Origin: Bradyrhizobium sp. CCBAU 051011
Lineage (GTDB): Bacteria; Pseudomonadota; Alphaproteobacteria; Rhizobiales; Xanthobacteraceae
Assembly: GCF_009930815.1 (NCBI RefSeq)
Contig: NZ_CP022222.1
Span: 3,204,501-3,268,500 of the forward strand
Direction of reading: 5' to 3'
DNA: 64,000 nt
Made by a program: the position numbers and the translations under genes
Part shown: in pieces, positions 1 to 10,154 of the stretch
Numbering within the stretch: the first letter of the stretch is position 1
Layout of the letters: each line of letters begins with the position of its first letter
Notes under the pieces: generated by a model
Seen by the model: the letters and a program-made list of their open reading frames with translations, nothing else
What the model was told of the DNA's origin: nothing
Database searches by the model: none

Positions 1-1
1 G

Positions 2-445
2 ATCATCAGGCGGATCGATATCGACCTAGCCGAGGACGCTTCGCTTCTGCTTTGCGAAATCGTGGTGTTCGGCCGCGCGGCGATGGGCGAAACCATGCAG
101 CATGGCGAATTCGTCGATCGCTGGCGGCTACGCCGCGGCGGTCGCCTCGTGTTTGCGGAGACCGTTCGGCTCGATGGTGACATCGGCGCGAAACTGGTGC
201 GACCTGCCGTTGCGAAAGGCGGTGCAGCTATTGGTACCGCGCTGATTGTGCCCGGCGACGAGACCATCGTGGAGCGGATCCGCGAGGCATCGGAGACATT
301 CGGCGGCGAGGTCGGCATCTCCTGCTGGAATGGATTTGCAATGGCGCGCTTCTGTGCCCAAGATGCGGCGCGGCTGCGTGCCGACATGATGGCGGTGCTT
401 GGCCGTGCCAGCAGCACAGCGCTGCCAAGACTTTGGCTAAACTAA
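2..445 (+). CDS. ureD: Urease accessory protein UreD, C-terminal part (5' end outside window)
   Basis: The reading frame is open from the first bases of the window and ends at TAA 443-445, so the gene begins upstream. The visible ~147 residues match the C-terminal half of UreD/UreH, including the stretch around FGRAAMGE and the [11 protein letters not shown] strand typical of this family. UreD is the scaffold that brings the UreFG complex to apo-urease for nickel insertion. It is followed 43 bases later by ureA on the same strand, as expected for the first gene of a ureDABC-EFG operon. Identification rests on the motif plus context; the start cannot be judged here. Confidence 0.9.
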   Translation: MIRRIDIDLAEDASLLLCEIVVFGRAAMGETMQHGEFVDRWRLRRGGRLVFAETVRLDGDIGAKLVRPAVAKGGAAIGTALIVPGDETIVERIREASETFGGEVGISCWNGFAMARFCAQDAARLRADMMAVLGRASSTALPRLWLN

Positions 446-488
446 AGGCTGTGGCTCAACTAGGTCTATCAATTACCAGAGTGCTCGC

Positions 489-791
489 ATGAATCTCTCC
501 CCCCGCGAAAAGGACAAGCTCTTGATCTCGATGGCGGCCATGGTGGCGCGCCGCAGGCTCGAGCGCGGCGTCAAGCTCAACCACCCCGAGGCGGTCGCAA
601 TCATCTCCGATTTCATCGTCGAGGGCGCGCGCGACGGCCGCACCGTCGCCGAACTGATGCAGGCCGGCGCCCAGGTCATCACCCGCGCGCAGTGTATGGA
701 CGGTATTCCCGAAATGATCCACGACATCCAGGTCGAGGCGACATTTCCCGACGGCACCAAGCTCGTCACCGTGCATGAGCCGATCCGATAG
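489..791 (+). CDS. ureA: Urease gamma subunit
   Basis: A 100-residue protein with the full length of UreA. Characteristic stretches are the [10 protein letters not shown] start, the LNHPEAVA segment and the C-terminal [18 protein letters not shown]. The gamma subunit is structural and packs against beta and alpha in the (alpha-beta-gamma)3 enzyme that hydrolyses urea to ammonia and carbamate in the cytoplasm. The gene ends 9 bases before ureB, and the sequence between them carries a purine-rich ribosome binding site (GGAGCACC). No anomalies are visible. Confidence 0.97.
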   Translation: MNLSPREKDKLLISMAAMVARRRLERGVKLNHPEAVAIISDFIVEGARDGRTVAELMQAGAQVITRAQCMDGIPEMIHDIQVEATFPDGTKLVTVHEPIR

Positions 792-800
792 GAGCACCAG

Positions 801-1106
801 ATGATCCCCGGCGAACTCTTCATCAAGGACGGCGAGATCGAGCTCAACGCCGGCCGCAAGACGGTGACGCTTACCGTCGCCAACTCTGGCGACCGTCCGA
901 TCCAGGTCGGCTCGCACTACCACTTCTTCGAAACCAACCCGGCGCTGAAATTCGACCGTAGACGCGCCCGCGGCATGCGTCTCGACATCGCCGCCGGCAC
1001 CGCGGTCCGCTTCGAACCCGGCCAGACCCGCGACGTCCAACTCGTCGCCCTCGCCGGCAAACGCACCATCTACGGTTTTCGCGGCGAGGTCATGGGCAAG
1101 CTGTGA
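801..1106 (+). CDS. ureB: Urease beta subunit
   Basis: A 101-residue UreB, the usual length for a separate beta subunit. It starts MIPGEL and carries the diagnostic [17 protein letters not shown] motif and the C-terminal [18 protein letters not shown] end. It is a structural subunit of urease. It directly follows ureA. A 165-base gap then separates it from ureC, longer than elsewhere in the operon, and contains a repeat element (1152-1217), so ureC may receive less read-through or be transcribed through a folded leader. Confidence 0.97.
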   Translation: MIPGELFIKDGEIELNAGRKTVTLTVANSGDRPIQVGSHYHFFETNPALKFDRRRARGMRLDIAAGTAVRFEPGQTRDVQLVALAGKRTIYGFRGEVMGKL

Positions 1107-1151
1107 TCTGCAGGGACGCGCTGTGATCTATGGTGAGGTGAGCACACTTCT

Positions 1152-1217
1152 CAGGCTCCCGCCCCCTTGCGGGGTCCGAGGCGAGCGAAGCTCGCTCTCG
1201 AGGTTGGGGAGAGGGGT
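1152..1217. repeat. Palindrome-rich intergenic repeat between ureB and ureC
   Basis: The gap holds complementary segments (CCCGCCCCCTTGCGGGG, GCGAGCGAAGCTCGC, and a GGGGAGAGGGG arm) that can fold into a multi-stem structure. This resembles the short dispersed palindromic repeats common between genes in Bradyrhizobium; family membership is from memory, the pairing is visible here. Confidence 0.6.
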
Positions 1218-1271
1218 GGCCACGAGTCGCAATGTCGATGATTGAATTCAGATTGAAGGCTGGAGTCTGAC

Positions 1272-2987
<1,716 letters not shown>

Positions 2988-3033
2988 GGTCCTCCCCGGA
3001 ACTCAAGCCAGAACAAAAGTCCGGGAGGATCTA

Positions 3034-3333
3034 GTGATTTACGTCGTTGCCACGCTGACCATCAAGCCAGAAACGCGCGCCGATTTCATCGCCGCCGCCA
3101 CCGCCTGCATCAAGGAAACCCGGAAAGAGCCCGGCAACATCGCCTATGACCTGCACGAAAGCGTTACCGATCCCGCCAAGATGGTGTTCGTCGAGCAGTG
3201 GGAGAACATGGAAGCGCTGGGGCCGCACCGGACTGCCGAGCACATGAAGACGTTCGGCCGGGTCGCGGTCAAATGCATGAGCGCGCCGCCGAAGATCGAG
3301 TACATCACGCCCGAAAAAGTCGAAACCCGCTAA
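3034..3333 (+). CDS. Small antibiotic-biosynthesis-monooxygenase (ABM) family protein, copy 1
   Basis: A 99-residue protein beginning IYVVATLTIKPETRADF and containing a VFVEQWENMEALGPHRTAEHM segment, the pattern of the ABM/YgiN dimeric ferredoxin-like fold (putative quinol or heme-type monooxygenases). It starts at GTG with a strong GGGAGGATC site. It lies between ureC and ureE with a paralogue directly after it, an arrangement I associate with rhizobial urease operons. Its substrate is unknown and no link to nickel or urea chemistry can be read from the sequence. Confidence 0.85.
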   Translation: MIYVVATLTIKPETRADFIAAATACIKETRKEPGNIAYDLHESVTDPAKMVFVEQWENMEALGPHRTAEHMKTFGRVAVKCMSAPPKIEYITPEKVETR

Positions 3334-3358
3334 CAAGAAAAGCAACGGGAGAGAATTC

Positions 3359-3658
3359 ATGATCTATGTCATCGCCACCACGCCGATGAAGCCGGAAAAC
3401 AAGGACGACTTCATCAAGGGACACAAGGCCTGCATCGCCGAAACTCTGAAGGAGAAGGGCTGCATCTCCTATGAAGGCCATGTCAGCGTAAACAATCCCA
3501 ACCTGTATGTGGTGGTCGAACGGTGGGAAACCCGCGACGATCTCAATGCGCACGGCCGTGCGCCCCATATGAAGGTGTGGCGGGAGTATTCCTCGCAGAT
3601 GAAGACGGCGCCGACGGTGATCGAGATCATCAGCGACGGCAAGGTGGAGAAATTTTGA
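3359..3658 (+). CDS. Small ABM family protein, copy 2
   Basis: A 99-residue paralogue of the preceding gene (shared pattern IYVIATTPMKPENKDDF ... VVVERWETRDDLNAHGRAPHM), 25 bases downstream with its own GGGAGAG ribosome binding site. The ABM fold usually forms dimers, so copies 1 and 2 could form a heterodimer; that is inference. It is followed 21 bases later by ureE and is probably co-transcribed with the urease genes. Confidence 0.85.
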   Translation: MIYVIATTPMKPENKDDFIKGHKACIAETLKEKGCISYEGHVSVNNPNLYVVVERWETRDDLNAHGRAPHMKVWREYSSQMKTAPTVIEIISDGKVEKF

Positions 3659-3679
3659 CGTGTCCTTGAGCAGGCTACC

Positions 3680-4300
3680 ATGATCCGCGCGACCAAAGTC
3701 CTGGGCCAGCACCGCTGGACGCAAGCCGCCGCCGATACCGTCGTTCTTGATTTCGACGACCGGCACCGGCGACGGATGGCGATGACGGGAACGCGCGGGT
3801 TCGAATTCCTGCTCGATCTGGAGAACGCGGTCGCGTTGCGCGGCGGCGATGCGCTGGTGCTGGAGGACGGCAGGCTGATCGAGGTGGTGGCGGCAGCCGA
3901 GCCGCTCCTTGAGATCCGCGGCGCCGATCCCCTGCATCTGGTCCGCATCGCCTGGCATCTCGGCAACCGCCATCTGCCGACGCAGATCATGCCGAAGGGC
4001 CTGCGTATCCGCCGCGACCATGTCATCGAAGCGATGGTGAAGGGGCTTGGCGCGCGCATCATCGAGATCGAGGCGCCGTTCGATCCCGAGGGCGGGGCGT
4101 ATGCGCAAGCTGCTCACGATCATGCCGCGCACGATCACGACCATCACCATCATGATCACGGTCATCGTCACCATGATGATCACGCGCACCATCACCACGG
4201 TGATCACCATCACCACGGTGATGACGATCATCATCACGACGAGCATTGCGACCACGATCACCGCCATCACGACCATTCCCATGCTCATGACCACAAATGA
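3680..4300 (+). CDS. ureE: Urease nickel chaperone UreE with long histidine-rich tail
   Basis: A 206-residue protein. Residues ~1-140 match UreE (peptide-binding domain, then metal-binding domain with the [16 protein letters not shown] motif). From about residue 145 to the end the protein is almost entirely His and Asp, an unusually long nickel-binding tail of more than 25 histidines. UreE delivers Ni2+ to the UreDFG-apourease complex; His-rich tails act as nickel stores in family members. The coding sequence of the tail is a simple-sequence repeat (CAT/CAC/GAT) likely to vary in length between strains. It overlaps the start of ureF. Confidence 0.97.
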   Translation: MIRATKVLGQHRWTQAAADTVVLDFDDRHRRRMAMTGTRGFEFLLDLENAVALRGGDALVLEDGRLIEVVAAAEPLLEIRGADPLHLVRIAWHLGNRHLPTQIMPKGLRIRRDHVIEAMVKGLGARIIEIEAPFDPEGGAYAQAAHDHAAHDHDHHHHDHGHRHHDDHAHHHHGDHHHHGDDDHHHDEHCDHDHRHHDHSHAHDHK

Positions 4301-5015
4301 GCCCGCGCCCGCCGACCCAACCGGCGGGATGACGGCGGAGGAATCCGCGGCGCTGTATCGGCTGATGACGTGGCTGTCGCCGTCCTTTCCGGTCGGTGCG
4401 TTCTCCTATTCCAGCGGCATCGAATGGGCGGTAGAGGCGGGCGACATCACCGACGCTGCATCGCTGCGCGACTGGCTTGCGGCGATGCTCAGCGAGGGCT
4501 CCGGCTTTTGCGACGCCGTGCTTCTGGCGCAGGCGCATCGCGCGGCGGCAGCGCAAGACGGCGCCGCATTGCACGAGATTGCCGAACTCGCGGCCGCGTT
4601 CGTGCCGTCGCGTGAGCGCCAGCTCGAGACCTCGACGCAGGGCCGCGCCTTCATCGAGATCGCACGGTCAGCCTGGGCCTGCGATGGGCTCGACGAAATG
4701 GTGGCGGCCTGTGGCGGCGTGGTCTATCCGGTCGCGGTCGGCGTCGTCAGCGCGGCGCACGCCGTTCCTCTCGCACCGGCGATGCACGCCTTCCTGCATG
4801 CCGTGGTGTCGAACTGGATTTCCGCCGGCGCGCGCCTCGTGCCGCTCGGGCAGACCGACAGCCAGCGCATTCTCGCGAGCCTCGAAGCCGATGTTGCCGC
4901 CACCGCGAAGCGCGCGCTCATCGCGTCGCTTGACGATCTCGGCAGCGCCACCTTCCGCGCCGATCTCGCCAGCCTTCGCCATGAGACGCAATATACGAGG
5001 CTGTTCCGGTCATGA
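4287..5015 (+). CDS. ureF: Urease accessory protein UreF
   Basis: All-helical UreF with the family core [27 protein letters not shown] near the N-terminus and [13 protein letters not shown] near the C-terminus. I chose the ATG at 4287 (MTTNEPAP); 4281 and 4329 are also in frame. The start lies inside the last codons of ureE (stop 4298-4300), implying translational coupling. UreF bridges UreD and UreG and gates GTPase-driven nickel transfer. The frame stays open far upstream through the antisense-like reading of the His repeat, but that extension is an artefact of the repeat composition. Confidence 0.95.
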   Translation: MTTNEPAPADPTGGMTAEESAALYRLMTWLSPSFPVGAFSYSSGIEWAVEAGDITDAASLRDWLAAMLSEGSGFCDAVLLAQAHRAAAAQDGAALHEIAELAAAFVPSRERQLETSTQGRAFIEIARSAWACDGLDEMVAACGGVVYPVAVGVVSAAHAVPLAPAMHAFLHAVVSNWISAGARLVPLGQTDSQRILASLEADVAATAKRALIASLDDLGSATFRADLASLRHETQYTRLFRS

Positions 5016-5030
5016 CGCTGCGGCAAGCTG

Positions 5031-5116
5031 TAGCCCGGATGGAGCGAAGCGCAATCCGGGGCCGTCCCACATTCGCATCAACCTGTCCCGGATTGCGCTG
5101 CGCTCCATCCGGGCTA
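5031..5116. repeat. Bradyrhizobium-type intergenic palindrome
   Basis: Two ~30-base arms, TAGCCCGGATGGAGCGAAGC... and its reverse complement, flank a ~26-base centre and would form a long hairpin between ureF and ureG. A half copy occurs at 8028-8056. It may limit read-through or stabilise the upstream transcript. Confidence 0.85.
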
Positions 5117-5150
5117 CGATCGTTCAAGCGCAACTGGAAGAGCACTCGAC

Positions 5151-5789
5151 ATGTCTAATTCTCACGGCCCGCTCCGGATCGGCGTCGGCGGCCCTGTCGG
5201 CTCCGGCAAGACCGCGCTGATGGACCTGCTCTGCAAGTCGATGCGCGAGCGCTACGACATTGCCGCCATCACCAACGATATCTACACCAAATGGGATGCG
5301 GAATTTTTGGTGCGCTCGGGCTCGCTGACGCCGGACCGCATCGCCGGCGTCGAGACCGGCGGCTGTCCGCACACCGCTATCCGCGAGGACGCCTCGATGA
5401 ACCTCGCAGCGGTCGCCGACATGCGCGCGAAATTTCCCGATCTCGATCTGGTGCTGATCGAATCCGGCGGCGACAATCTCGCCGCGACGTTTTCGCCCGA
5501 ACTTGCCGATCTCACGATCTACGTCATCGACGTGGCCGCCGGCGACAAGATCCCCTCCAAGGGCGGACCCGGCATCACCCGCTCGGACCTTTTGGTGATC
5601 AACAAGATCGACCTCGCGCCCTATGTCGGCGCATCGCTTGAGAAGATGGATACCGATACCAAACGGATGCGCGGCGAGCGGCCGTTCGTGATGACCAACC
5701 TGAAGAAGAGCGAGGGGCTCGATCGCATCATCGGCTTCATCGAGGCCAAGGGCGGCCTGCGTCCGGCCGCAAAGGCCAAAGCCGAGTAG
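5151..5789 (+). CDS. ureG: Urease accessory GTPase UreG
   Basis: A 212-residue SIMIBI-class GTPase. Visible motifs are the P-loop [13 protein letters not shown] at residues 10-22, the metal-binding CPH ([13 protein letters not shown]) near 75, VLIESGGDN (Walker B region) and NKID (guanine specificity) near 150. UreG hydrolyses GTP to drive nickel insertion into urease. It is the last urease gene seen here, 135 bases after ureF across a large palindrome. Nothing is missing from the motif set. Confidence 0.98.
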   Translation: MSNSHGPLRIGVGGPVGSGKTALMDLLCKSMRERYDIAAITNDIYTKWDAEFLVRSGSLTPDRIAGVETGGCPHTAIREDASMNLAAVADMRAKFPDLDLVLIESGGDNLAATFSPELADLTIYVIDVAAGDKIPSKGGPGITRSDLLVINKIDLAPYVGASLEKMDTDTKRMRGERPFVMTNLKKSEGLDRIIGFIEAKGGLRPAAKAKAE

Positions 5790-6173
5790 TCCGGGAGACA
5801 AGTAGCAGGAGACAAGCAGGCTGGAATAATCGGGGCCTGCCGGCCCGGCGAGCAAGCGGCCGGACAAGCGTTCAGGCCAGCGGCCGCCGCACGTTAATCT
5901 TAATACACAGTCCCCCCGCCGTAGCCCGCGGATTTGTCGGTCCGCAGTGGAACCAAACCGGCGCTGTCAGATTATCAAACTCCGGTCCCGCCAAATCAGC
6001 GTTAACGGTGGCCGTGTTGTTGCCCGCTGCCAACCTCTCAGTTGCGTGCTGATGATCGCTCCGTCATATTCGCCGCGGTTGGCTTGCGCGCTATTGCCAA
6101 TGTGTTTCTGCCCCGGCAGACCCAAAAATGCTTTCAATACGTCGTCGCCAACACGTCATTCCTGAGTAAGCGA
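5790..6173. other. Intergenic region between ureG and histidine kinase
   Basis: No convincing gene. It contains a short GC hairpin (GGGGCCTGCCGGCCCGG, ~5830) that may end the urease transcript, though without a clear T-tract. The sequence has chromosome-like GC content. Confidence 0.5.
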
Positions 6174-7823
6174 GTGGTTCGGCTGGGCTTCATTATCGGC
6201 TTTATCGCGCTGGTCGGAGTTCTGCTCTCCGGTCTCGCGGCCTATCGCGTCCACGATCAGGAATTGGCCCTCGACGGGATCGCGCTCGCCCGCGCCATCG
6301 ACGTTCATGCCAGCCTGGTGCAGGACCGCCTGACCGAACGCGAGCTGCTCGCACGCGTTGCATCCGGGCTGTTTCGCGCACCGTCGGTAGTGAAGGCCAG
6401 CATGCTGCAGCCGCTGCGCTCGGCGATCTATGCCTTCAAGACCGATTTCGTGGTCGCGTCCTGGATCGCGCGGCTCAAGCCGGGCGATCTGCCTGTGGCG
6501 CAGGCGGAGCTGAAGAGCGCCGGCTTCACCAATCCGACGATCCGGGATTTCGACGACAAGCCGCTGGACATCAAGACGATCAACAAGCCGATTGACGTGC
6601 TGATGGACGTCGAGCCGCGCAGCCCGGATACGCTGGGCGCTCCGGGCCGGGCCTACGACCGGCATTCGGTGATCGGGCCGATGCTGGTGCAGGCGGCGGC
6701 AGCCGGAAAGCCGCTGGCGTCGGACCCGATCCCGCTGTTGCGCCAGAACGGGCCGATCGGCATCGTGCTGGCGTCCGCCATCGTGCCGGAAGGCAGCACC
6801 GAGCCGGCAGGCTTCGTCACCTTTTCGTATGAGTTGGCGCCCTTGATGCTGACCAACGACGACCGCTCGCTGTTTGCGGTGGTGCTGAAGGACCCCGATG
6901 ACGTCAGCGACGAATATGTCGCCAACGAGCAGGGTGTCGTCACCTTGCGGCCGGTGAAGCAGGGCGACCCGTTGCCGTCGGTGGTGCGCACGGTGACGTT
7001 CGGCGGCCGCGACTGGTCGCTCGGCTATTATGCCAAGAACAACGCTGCGCAACGCGCGCAGCAGACGGCGATCATCGTGGCGGCGATCGGCCTGGCGCTC
7101 ACCGGCATCGTCTGCGGCCTGTTCGGCTATGTCGCCTACAACAATCTGCGGCTCAGCCGCGAGATCCAGGTCCGGATCGGTTTCGAGCGGCGATTGACCG
7201 CCGTCATCGACGAGCTCAACCACCGGGTCAAGAACATCCTTGCCGTGATTCAGTCGATCGTGACGCGCACGCTGCGCCACGGCTCCGACATGGACGTGTC
7301 GCGCGAACTGTTGATCGGCCGCATCCACGCGATGTCGAACGTGGTGACACTGCTCAGCGAAAGCCAGTGGCAGGGCGTCAAGCTCAGGGGCCTGTTCGAA
7401 TCGCGCGCGATACCGCATGCTGATCGCATTGTGGTCAACGGCCCGGACATTTCGGTGAGCGCGCGCGCCGCGCAGTCGCTGTCGCTGTTGTTTTTCGAGC
7501 TGGCTTCGCATTCCGACGAAGGGCTGTCGCTGGTCGGCAAGCATCCGCACATCGTCGCCAATTGGGAAGTCACCGGCGAGGAGCCGGACGAGATCTTTCA
7601 TTTCCGCTGGGAGGAGTTCAACACCAGCGCGGCGACACGGCGGGAGGACAGTGATTTCGGTCTGATCCTGCTTGACCGCGTCGCGCCGGAAGCGATGGGC
7701 GGCACCGCGAAACGCTATTTCACCGACGTCAGCTACGTCTACGAACTCACCGCGCCGATGGTTACCGTCGTCGATATGACCGAGCGCGACCGAACCGGCG
7801 AGATTTCCGCTCCGCTGCGTTGA
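6174..7823 (+). CDS. Membrane HWE/HisKA_2-type sensor with CHASE-like periplasmic domain; ATP site degenerate
   Basis: One N-terminal membrane helix (LGFIIGFIALVGVLLSGLAAY), a ~280-residue periplasmic region resembling CHASE sensors (DDRSLFAVVLKD..., RDWSLGYYAKN), a second helix near residues 300-325, then an HWE/HisKA_2 phosphoacceptor box ELNHRVKN with His at about residue 350 from this start. The catalytic domain is odd: where relatives have ELATNAxKYGA, this protein reads ELASHSDEGLSL, lacking the N-box asparagine; the later GFGS-like box reads DFGLILLDR. It may be a non-catalytic sensor or a receiver of phosphate from other kinases. Start uncertain: GTG 6174 before the first helix fits best; a TTG at 6042 would add 44 residues. 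It stands apart from a cognate regulator. Confidence 0.75.
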   Translation: MVRLGFIIGFIALVGVLLSGLAAYRVHDQELALDGIALARAIDVHASLVQDRLTERELLARVASGLFRAPSVVKASMLQPLRSAIYAFKTDFVVASWIARLKPGDLPVAQAELKSAGFTNPTIRDFDDKPLDIKTINKPIDVLMDVEPRSPDTLGAPGRAYDRHSVIGPMLVQAAAAGKPLASDPIPLLRQNGPIGIVLASAIVPEGSTEPAGFVTFSYELAPLMLTNDDRSLFAVVLKDPDDVSDEYVANEQGVVTLRPVKQGDPLPSVVRTVTFGGRDWSLGYYAKNNAAQRAQQTAIIVAAIGLALTGIVCGLFGYVAYNNLRLSREIQVRIGFERRLTAVIDELNHRVKNILAVIQSIVTRTLRHGSDMDVSRELLIGRIHAMSNVVTLLSESQWQGVKLRGLFESRAIPHADRIVVNGPDISVSARAAQSLSLLFFELASHSDEGLSLVGKHPHIVANWEVTGEEPDEIFHFRWEEFNTSAATRREDSDFGLILLDRVAPEAMGGTAKRYFTDVSYVYELTAPMVTVVDMTERDRTGEISAPLR

Positions 7824-7933
7824 CGGGATCGTAACGCGCGGGACGGAGGCGCATTTGCGCCATGTCCACCCTACGGCTCGGAACCCCCTGCATGCCCCAT
7901 GCATTTAATCCTCATCAAAAGGGAGGAGCTCGT

Positions 7934-8017
7934 ATGGGACGTTATCTCTTGCTGTGGCTGCTCGGCGTGCCAATTCCGATTCTGGTCCTGATCTACGCCT
8001 TCGGCGGCCTGAACTAA
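7934..8017 (+). CDS. 27-residue hydrophobic small membrane peptide
   Basis: ATG at 7934 is preceded by GGGAGGAGCT, an excellent ribosome binding site. The product is a single predicted membrane helix (LLLWLLGVPIPILVLIYAF) ending GGLN. Such 25-30 residue peptides are, as I recall, conserved in Rhizobiales near stress-response genes; function unknown. It stands alone upstream of the convergent ecfG and is followed by a shared terminator at 8111. Confidence 0.65.
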   Translation: MGRYLLLWLLGVPIPILVLIYAFGGLN

Positions 8018-8027
8018 GAACAGGCTC

Positions 8028-8056
8028 GTAGCCCAGATGAGCGAAGCGACATCCGC
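8028..8056. repeat. Half copy of the 5031-5116 palindrome
   Basis: GTAGCCCAGATGAGCGAAGCGACATCCG closely matches one arm of the ureF-ureG palindrome; the partner arm is missing or degenerate. Confidence 0.6.
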
Positions 8057-8110
8057 GACCATCGCTCCTACGAACTACGAAGCGACTGCGCATCACCCCG
8101 GCTGCAAACA

Positions 8111-8138
8111 AAAAGGCGGCCCGCTTGGGCCGCCTTTC
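8111..8138. terminator. Bidirectional rho-independent terminator
   Basis: AAAAGGCGGCCC-GCTT-GGGCCGCCTTTC: a ~10-bp GC stem flanked by A and T tracts, placed between the small peptide gene (+) and the end of ecfG (-). Confidence 0.85.
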
Positions 8139-8158
8139 GTGTCATTTCGATGGTGTCA

Positions 8159-8707
8159 TCATCCGCCATTGCCGCCGATCACGGCGCGCACGGTCTCGTC
8201 AGGTCCGAAATCCTCGGCGCCCTCGACATAGAGCAGGGCCGAGAGTTTCGAGCGCGCGCGGTTGACGCGGCTCTTGATGGTGCCGACCGCGCAGCCGCAG
8301 ATAGCCGCGGCATCCTCGTAGGAGAAGCCGGAGGCGCCGACCAGAATCAACGCTTCGCGCTGGTCCTGCGGCAGCTTGTCGAGCGCAGTGCGAAACTCCT
8401 CGAATTCCAGATGCGCGCCTTGCGACGGCTGGGTCTTCAGAGTTTTCGCATAATTGCCCTCGGCGTCCTCCACCTCGCGCCGCCGCTTCCTGTAGTCGGA
8501 GCGAAACAGGTTGCGCAGGATGGTGAACAGCCAAGCCGGCAGGTTCGAGCCGGGCTGGAACGAGTCGATGTTGGCAATGGCACGCAGCAACGTTTCCTGA
8601 ACCAGGTCGTCCGCACGGTCGCCATTGCCCGAGAGCGAGATCGCGAACGCGCGCAGGCTTGGTACCGACGCCAAAATGTCGTCGCGAAGAGAGTCGGTGA
8701 GAGGCAT
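8159..8707 (-). CDS. ecfG: General stress response ECF sigma factor EcfG
   Basis: A 182-residue ECF sigma factor: region 2 at ~15-80 (DDLVQETLLRAIANI, WLFTILRNLFRSDYRKRRRE) and region 4 at ~105-160 (LPQDQREALILVGASGFSYEDAA ... GTIKSRVNRARSKL). It is the EcfG (ECF15) type by its position: directly after nepR, whose TAA overlaps the ecfG ATG by one base (TAATG), and next to divergent phyR. EcfG directs RNA polymerase to GGAAC-N16/17-CGTT promoters during stress and is held by NepR until phospho-PhyR sequesters NepR. Identification combines motif and context. Confidence 0.95.
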   Translation of the reverse strand: MPLTDSLRDDILASVPSLRAFAISLSGNGDRADDLVQETLLRAIANIDSFQPGSNLPAWLFTILRNLFRSDYRKRRREVEDAEGNYAKTLKTQPSQGAHLEFEEFRTALDKLPQDQREALILVGASGFSYEDAAAICGCAVGTIKSRVNRARSKLSALLYVEGAEDFGPDETVRAVIGGNGG

Positions 8708-8898
8708 TAGTCCCTCCCGTCGTTTTTGTCATCGATCTGGGCCGCCGCCGCCTCAGGCCCATCGAGCTTTCGGATCAGCTCCGCAAAGCGGTCCGGCACG
8801 CCTTGTCGGACCACGTCATCGTACATGGCGCGGAGCTGATGCCCGATCCTGGATTGAATCTCGGCATTGAGCCCGCCCTGCTTCTTTACTTCCTTCAT
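8707..8898 (-). CDS. nepR: Anti-sigma factor NepR
   Basis: About 63 residues from the ATG at 8898 (MKEVKKQGGLNAEIQSRIG...), with the helical core IGHQLRAMYDDVVRQGVPDRFAELIRKLD typical of NepR. A GTG at 8910 preceded by GGGGAAGC is an alternative start that has the better ribosome binding site; the frame remains open to 8988. NepR binds EcfG and is released by partner switching with PhyR. It overlaps ecfG, giving stoichiometric coupling. Confidence 0.92.
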   Translation of the reverse strand: MKEVKKQGGLNAEIQSRIGHQLRAMYDDVVRQGVPDRFAELIRKLDGPEAAAAQIDDKNDGRD

Positions 8899-8993
8899 GG
8901 TGTGATCCACGCTTCCCCGAGAGTTAATTCTCTGTGTTTTCAAGAGGTTACCTCGAAATTGGGCATAGGCCGCCGCGTTATTGGTCAAAGGCT

Positions 8994-9018
8994 AATGCGA
9001 ATATCCCCGGAAGGTTCC
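8994..9018 (-). promoter_or_regulatory. Possible EcfG-type promoter for nepR-ecfG
   Basis: Read on the minus strand there is GGAACC (9018-9013), a 16-base spacer and CATT (8997-8994), close to the EcfG consensus GGAAC-N16/17-CGTT with one mismatch in the -10. Autoregulation of this operon by EcfG is known in alphaproteobacteria. On the plus strand, three GGAAC boxes (9027, 9039, 9079) face phyR, but none has a good CGTT at the right distance. Confidence 0.35.
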
Positions 9019-9195
9019 GAATTCTGGGAACTTTTTCTGGAACTTTTTTGCCCTTCGCGAGTAGTCGGGGGTGACAGGGGAACCTGGGTCCCCCCGCCGA
9101 AACTAAATTGACGCCCGACGCGGCGATTTGGTTACGTCCGCCCGGCTGAGACCCTAACGGCCAAGGATACGGCCCAAGATAAGGATGGAATGGGG

Positions 9196-10002
9196 ATGTC
9201 CCGATCACAGCTCGTTGCTGAACATCTGCCGCTGTTGCGGCGCTATGCCCGTGCGCTGACCGGAAACCAGGCCTCGGGCGATGCCTATGTGGCTGCCATG
9301 CTGGAGGCCCTGCTGCAGGATGGCTCGCTGCTGGACGAACGCTTCGGCCCGCGCGCCGGGCTGTTCAAACTGTTCACCCAGATCTGGAATTCGGTCTCGC
9401 TCAACGACAACCCTGATGTCGCGACGCTGGCGCTGCCACCGGAGCGCAGGCTGTCGAACATCACGCCGCTGCCGCGGCAGGCCTTCCTTCTGCTGTCGCT
9501 CGAAGGCTTCTCCGAGGAGGAGGTGGCGTTCATTCTCAATACCGACATCGCCGAGACCCGACAGCTGACCGATACCGCCGGCCGCGAGATGGCGGCGGAG
9601 ATCGCCACCGACGTTCTGATCATCGAGGACGAGACCTTCATCGCCATGGACCTTGAGAGCCTGGTGAAGAACCTCGGTCACAACGTGATCGGCGTCGCGC
9701 GTACCCATGCCGATGCGGTGGCGCTGGCCAAGAACAAGAAGCCCGGCCTGATCCTAGCCGATATCCAGCTCGCCGACGGCTCGTCCGGCCTCGATGCGGT
9801 CAACGAATTGCTGCGCGTGTTCGAGGTGCCGGTGGTGTTCATCACTGCCTACCCCGAGCGCTTCCTGACCGGCGAGCGGCCCGAGCCGGCGTTCCTGATC
9901 TCGAAACCGTTCCAGCCCGCGATGGTCTCGGCGGTGGCGAGCCAGGCGCTGTTCTTCCAGCGCAACTCGCGCAACCGTGCGCCGCGGGCGGCCACGGGCT
10001 GA
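9196..10002 (+). CDS. phyR: General stress response regulator PhyR
   Basis: A protein of ~268 residues with an N-terminal sigma-like domain (~1-125: SQLVAEHLPLLRRYARALTG, LLSLEGFSEEEVAFIL) and a C-terminal receiver (~138-255) with DVLIIEDE, the phospho-acceptor Asp in LILADIQLADGS, Thr in FITAYPE and Lys in LISKPF. When phosphorylated, the sigma-like domain captures NepR and frees EcfG. I prefer the ATG at 9196 (MSRSQLV), since related proteins begin near this point; 9190 is also possible. It is divergent from nepR-ecfG. Confidence 0.96.
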   Translation: MSRSQLVAEHLPLLRRYARALTGNQASGDAYVAAMLEALLQDGSLLDERFGPRAGLFKLFTQIWNSVSLNDNPDVATLALPPERRLSNITPLPRQAFLLLSLEGFSEEEVAFILNTDIAETRQLTDTAGREMAAEIATDVLIIEDETFIAMDLESLVKNLGHNVIGVARTHADAVALAKNKKPGLILADIQLADGSSGLDAVNELLRVFEVPVVFITAYPERFLTGERPEPAFLISKPFQPAMVSAVASQALFFQRNSRNRAPRAATG

Positions 10003-10030
10003 CAGTTTCTTGTTGAGTGAGTAGAAAAGG

Positions 10031-10064
10031 ATCCGGCGCGCCCCACTGCGCGCCGGATTTTTTT
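10031..10064 (+). terminator. Rho-independent terminator after phyR
   Basis: ATCCGGCGCGC-CCCACT-GCGCGCCGGAT followed by a run of seven T: an 11-bp perfect stem and T-tract, 28 bases past the phyR stop. Confidence 0.95.
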
Positions 10065-10154
10065 GTCGTGAATTGTTGGCCTCCATTCTGGTCTTGTGCT
10101 GGAAGCGGTGCACCCGCCAATGTCACCGCAACGAACCTTTGATTGGTGAAATCG

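Noticed and set aside
4047..5015. A 322-residue frame extending ureF 80 codons upstream
   Set aside because: The extension is the out-of-frame reading of the CAT/CAC repeat in the ureE tail (long Thr/Ile/Met runs); ureF proteins start near MTTNEP.
6156..7904. Long minus-strand frame of 582 codons opposite the histidine kinase
   Set aside because: Arg/His/Asp/Gly-rich shadow of a GC-rich gene; the plus strand shows clear kinase motifs.
9027..9103. EcfG-type promoter for phyR from the GGAAC boxes at 9027, 9039 and 9079
   Set aside because: No CGTT-like -10 element is found 16-17 bases downstream of any of the three boxes.
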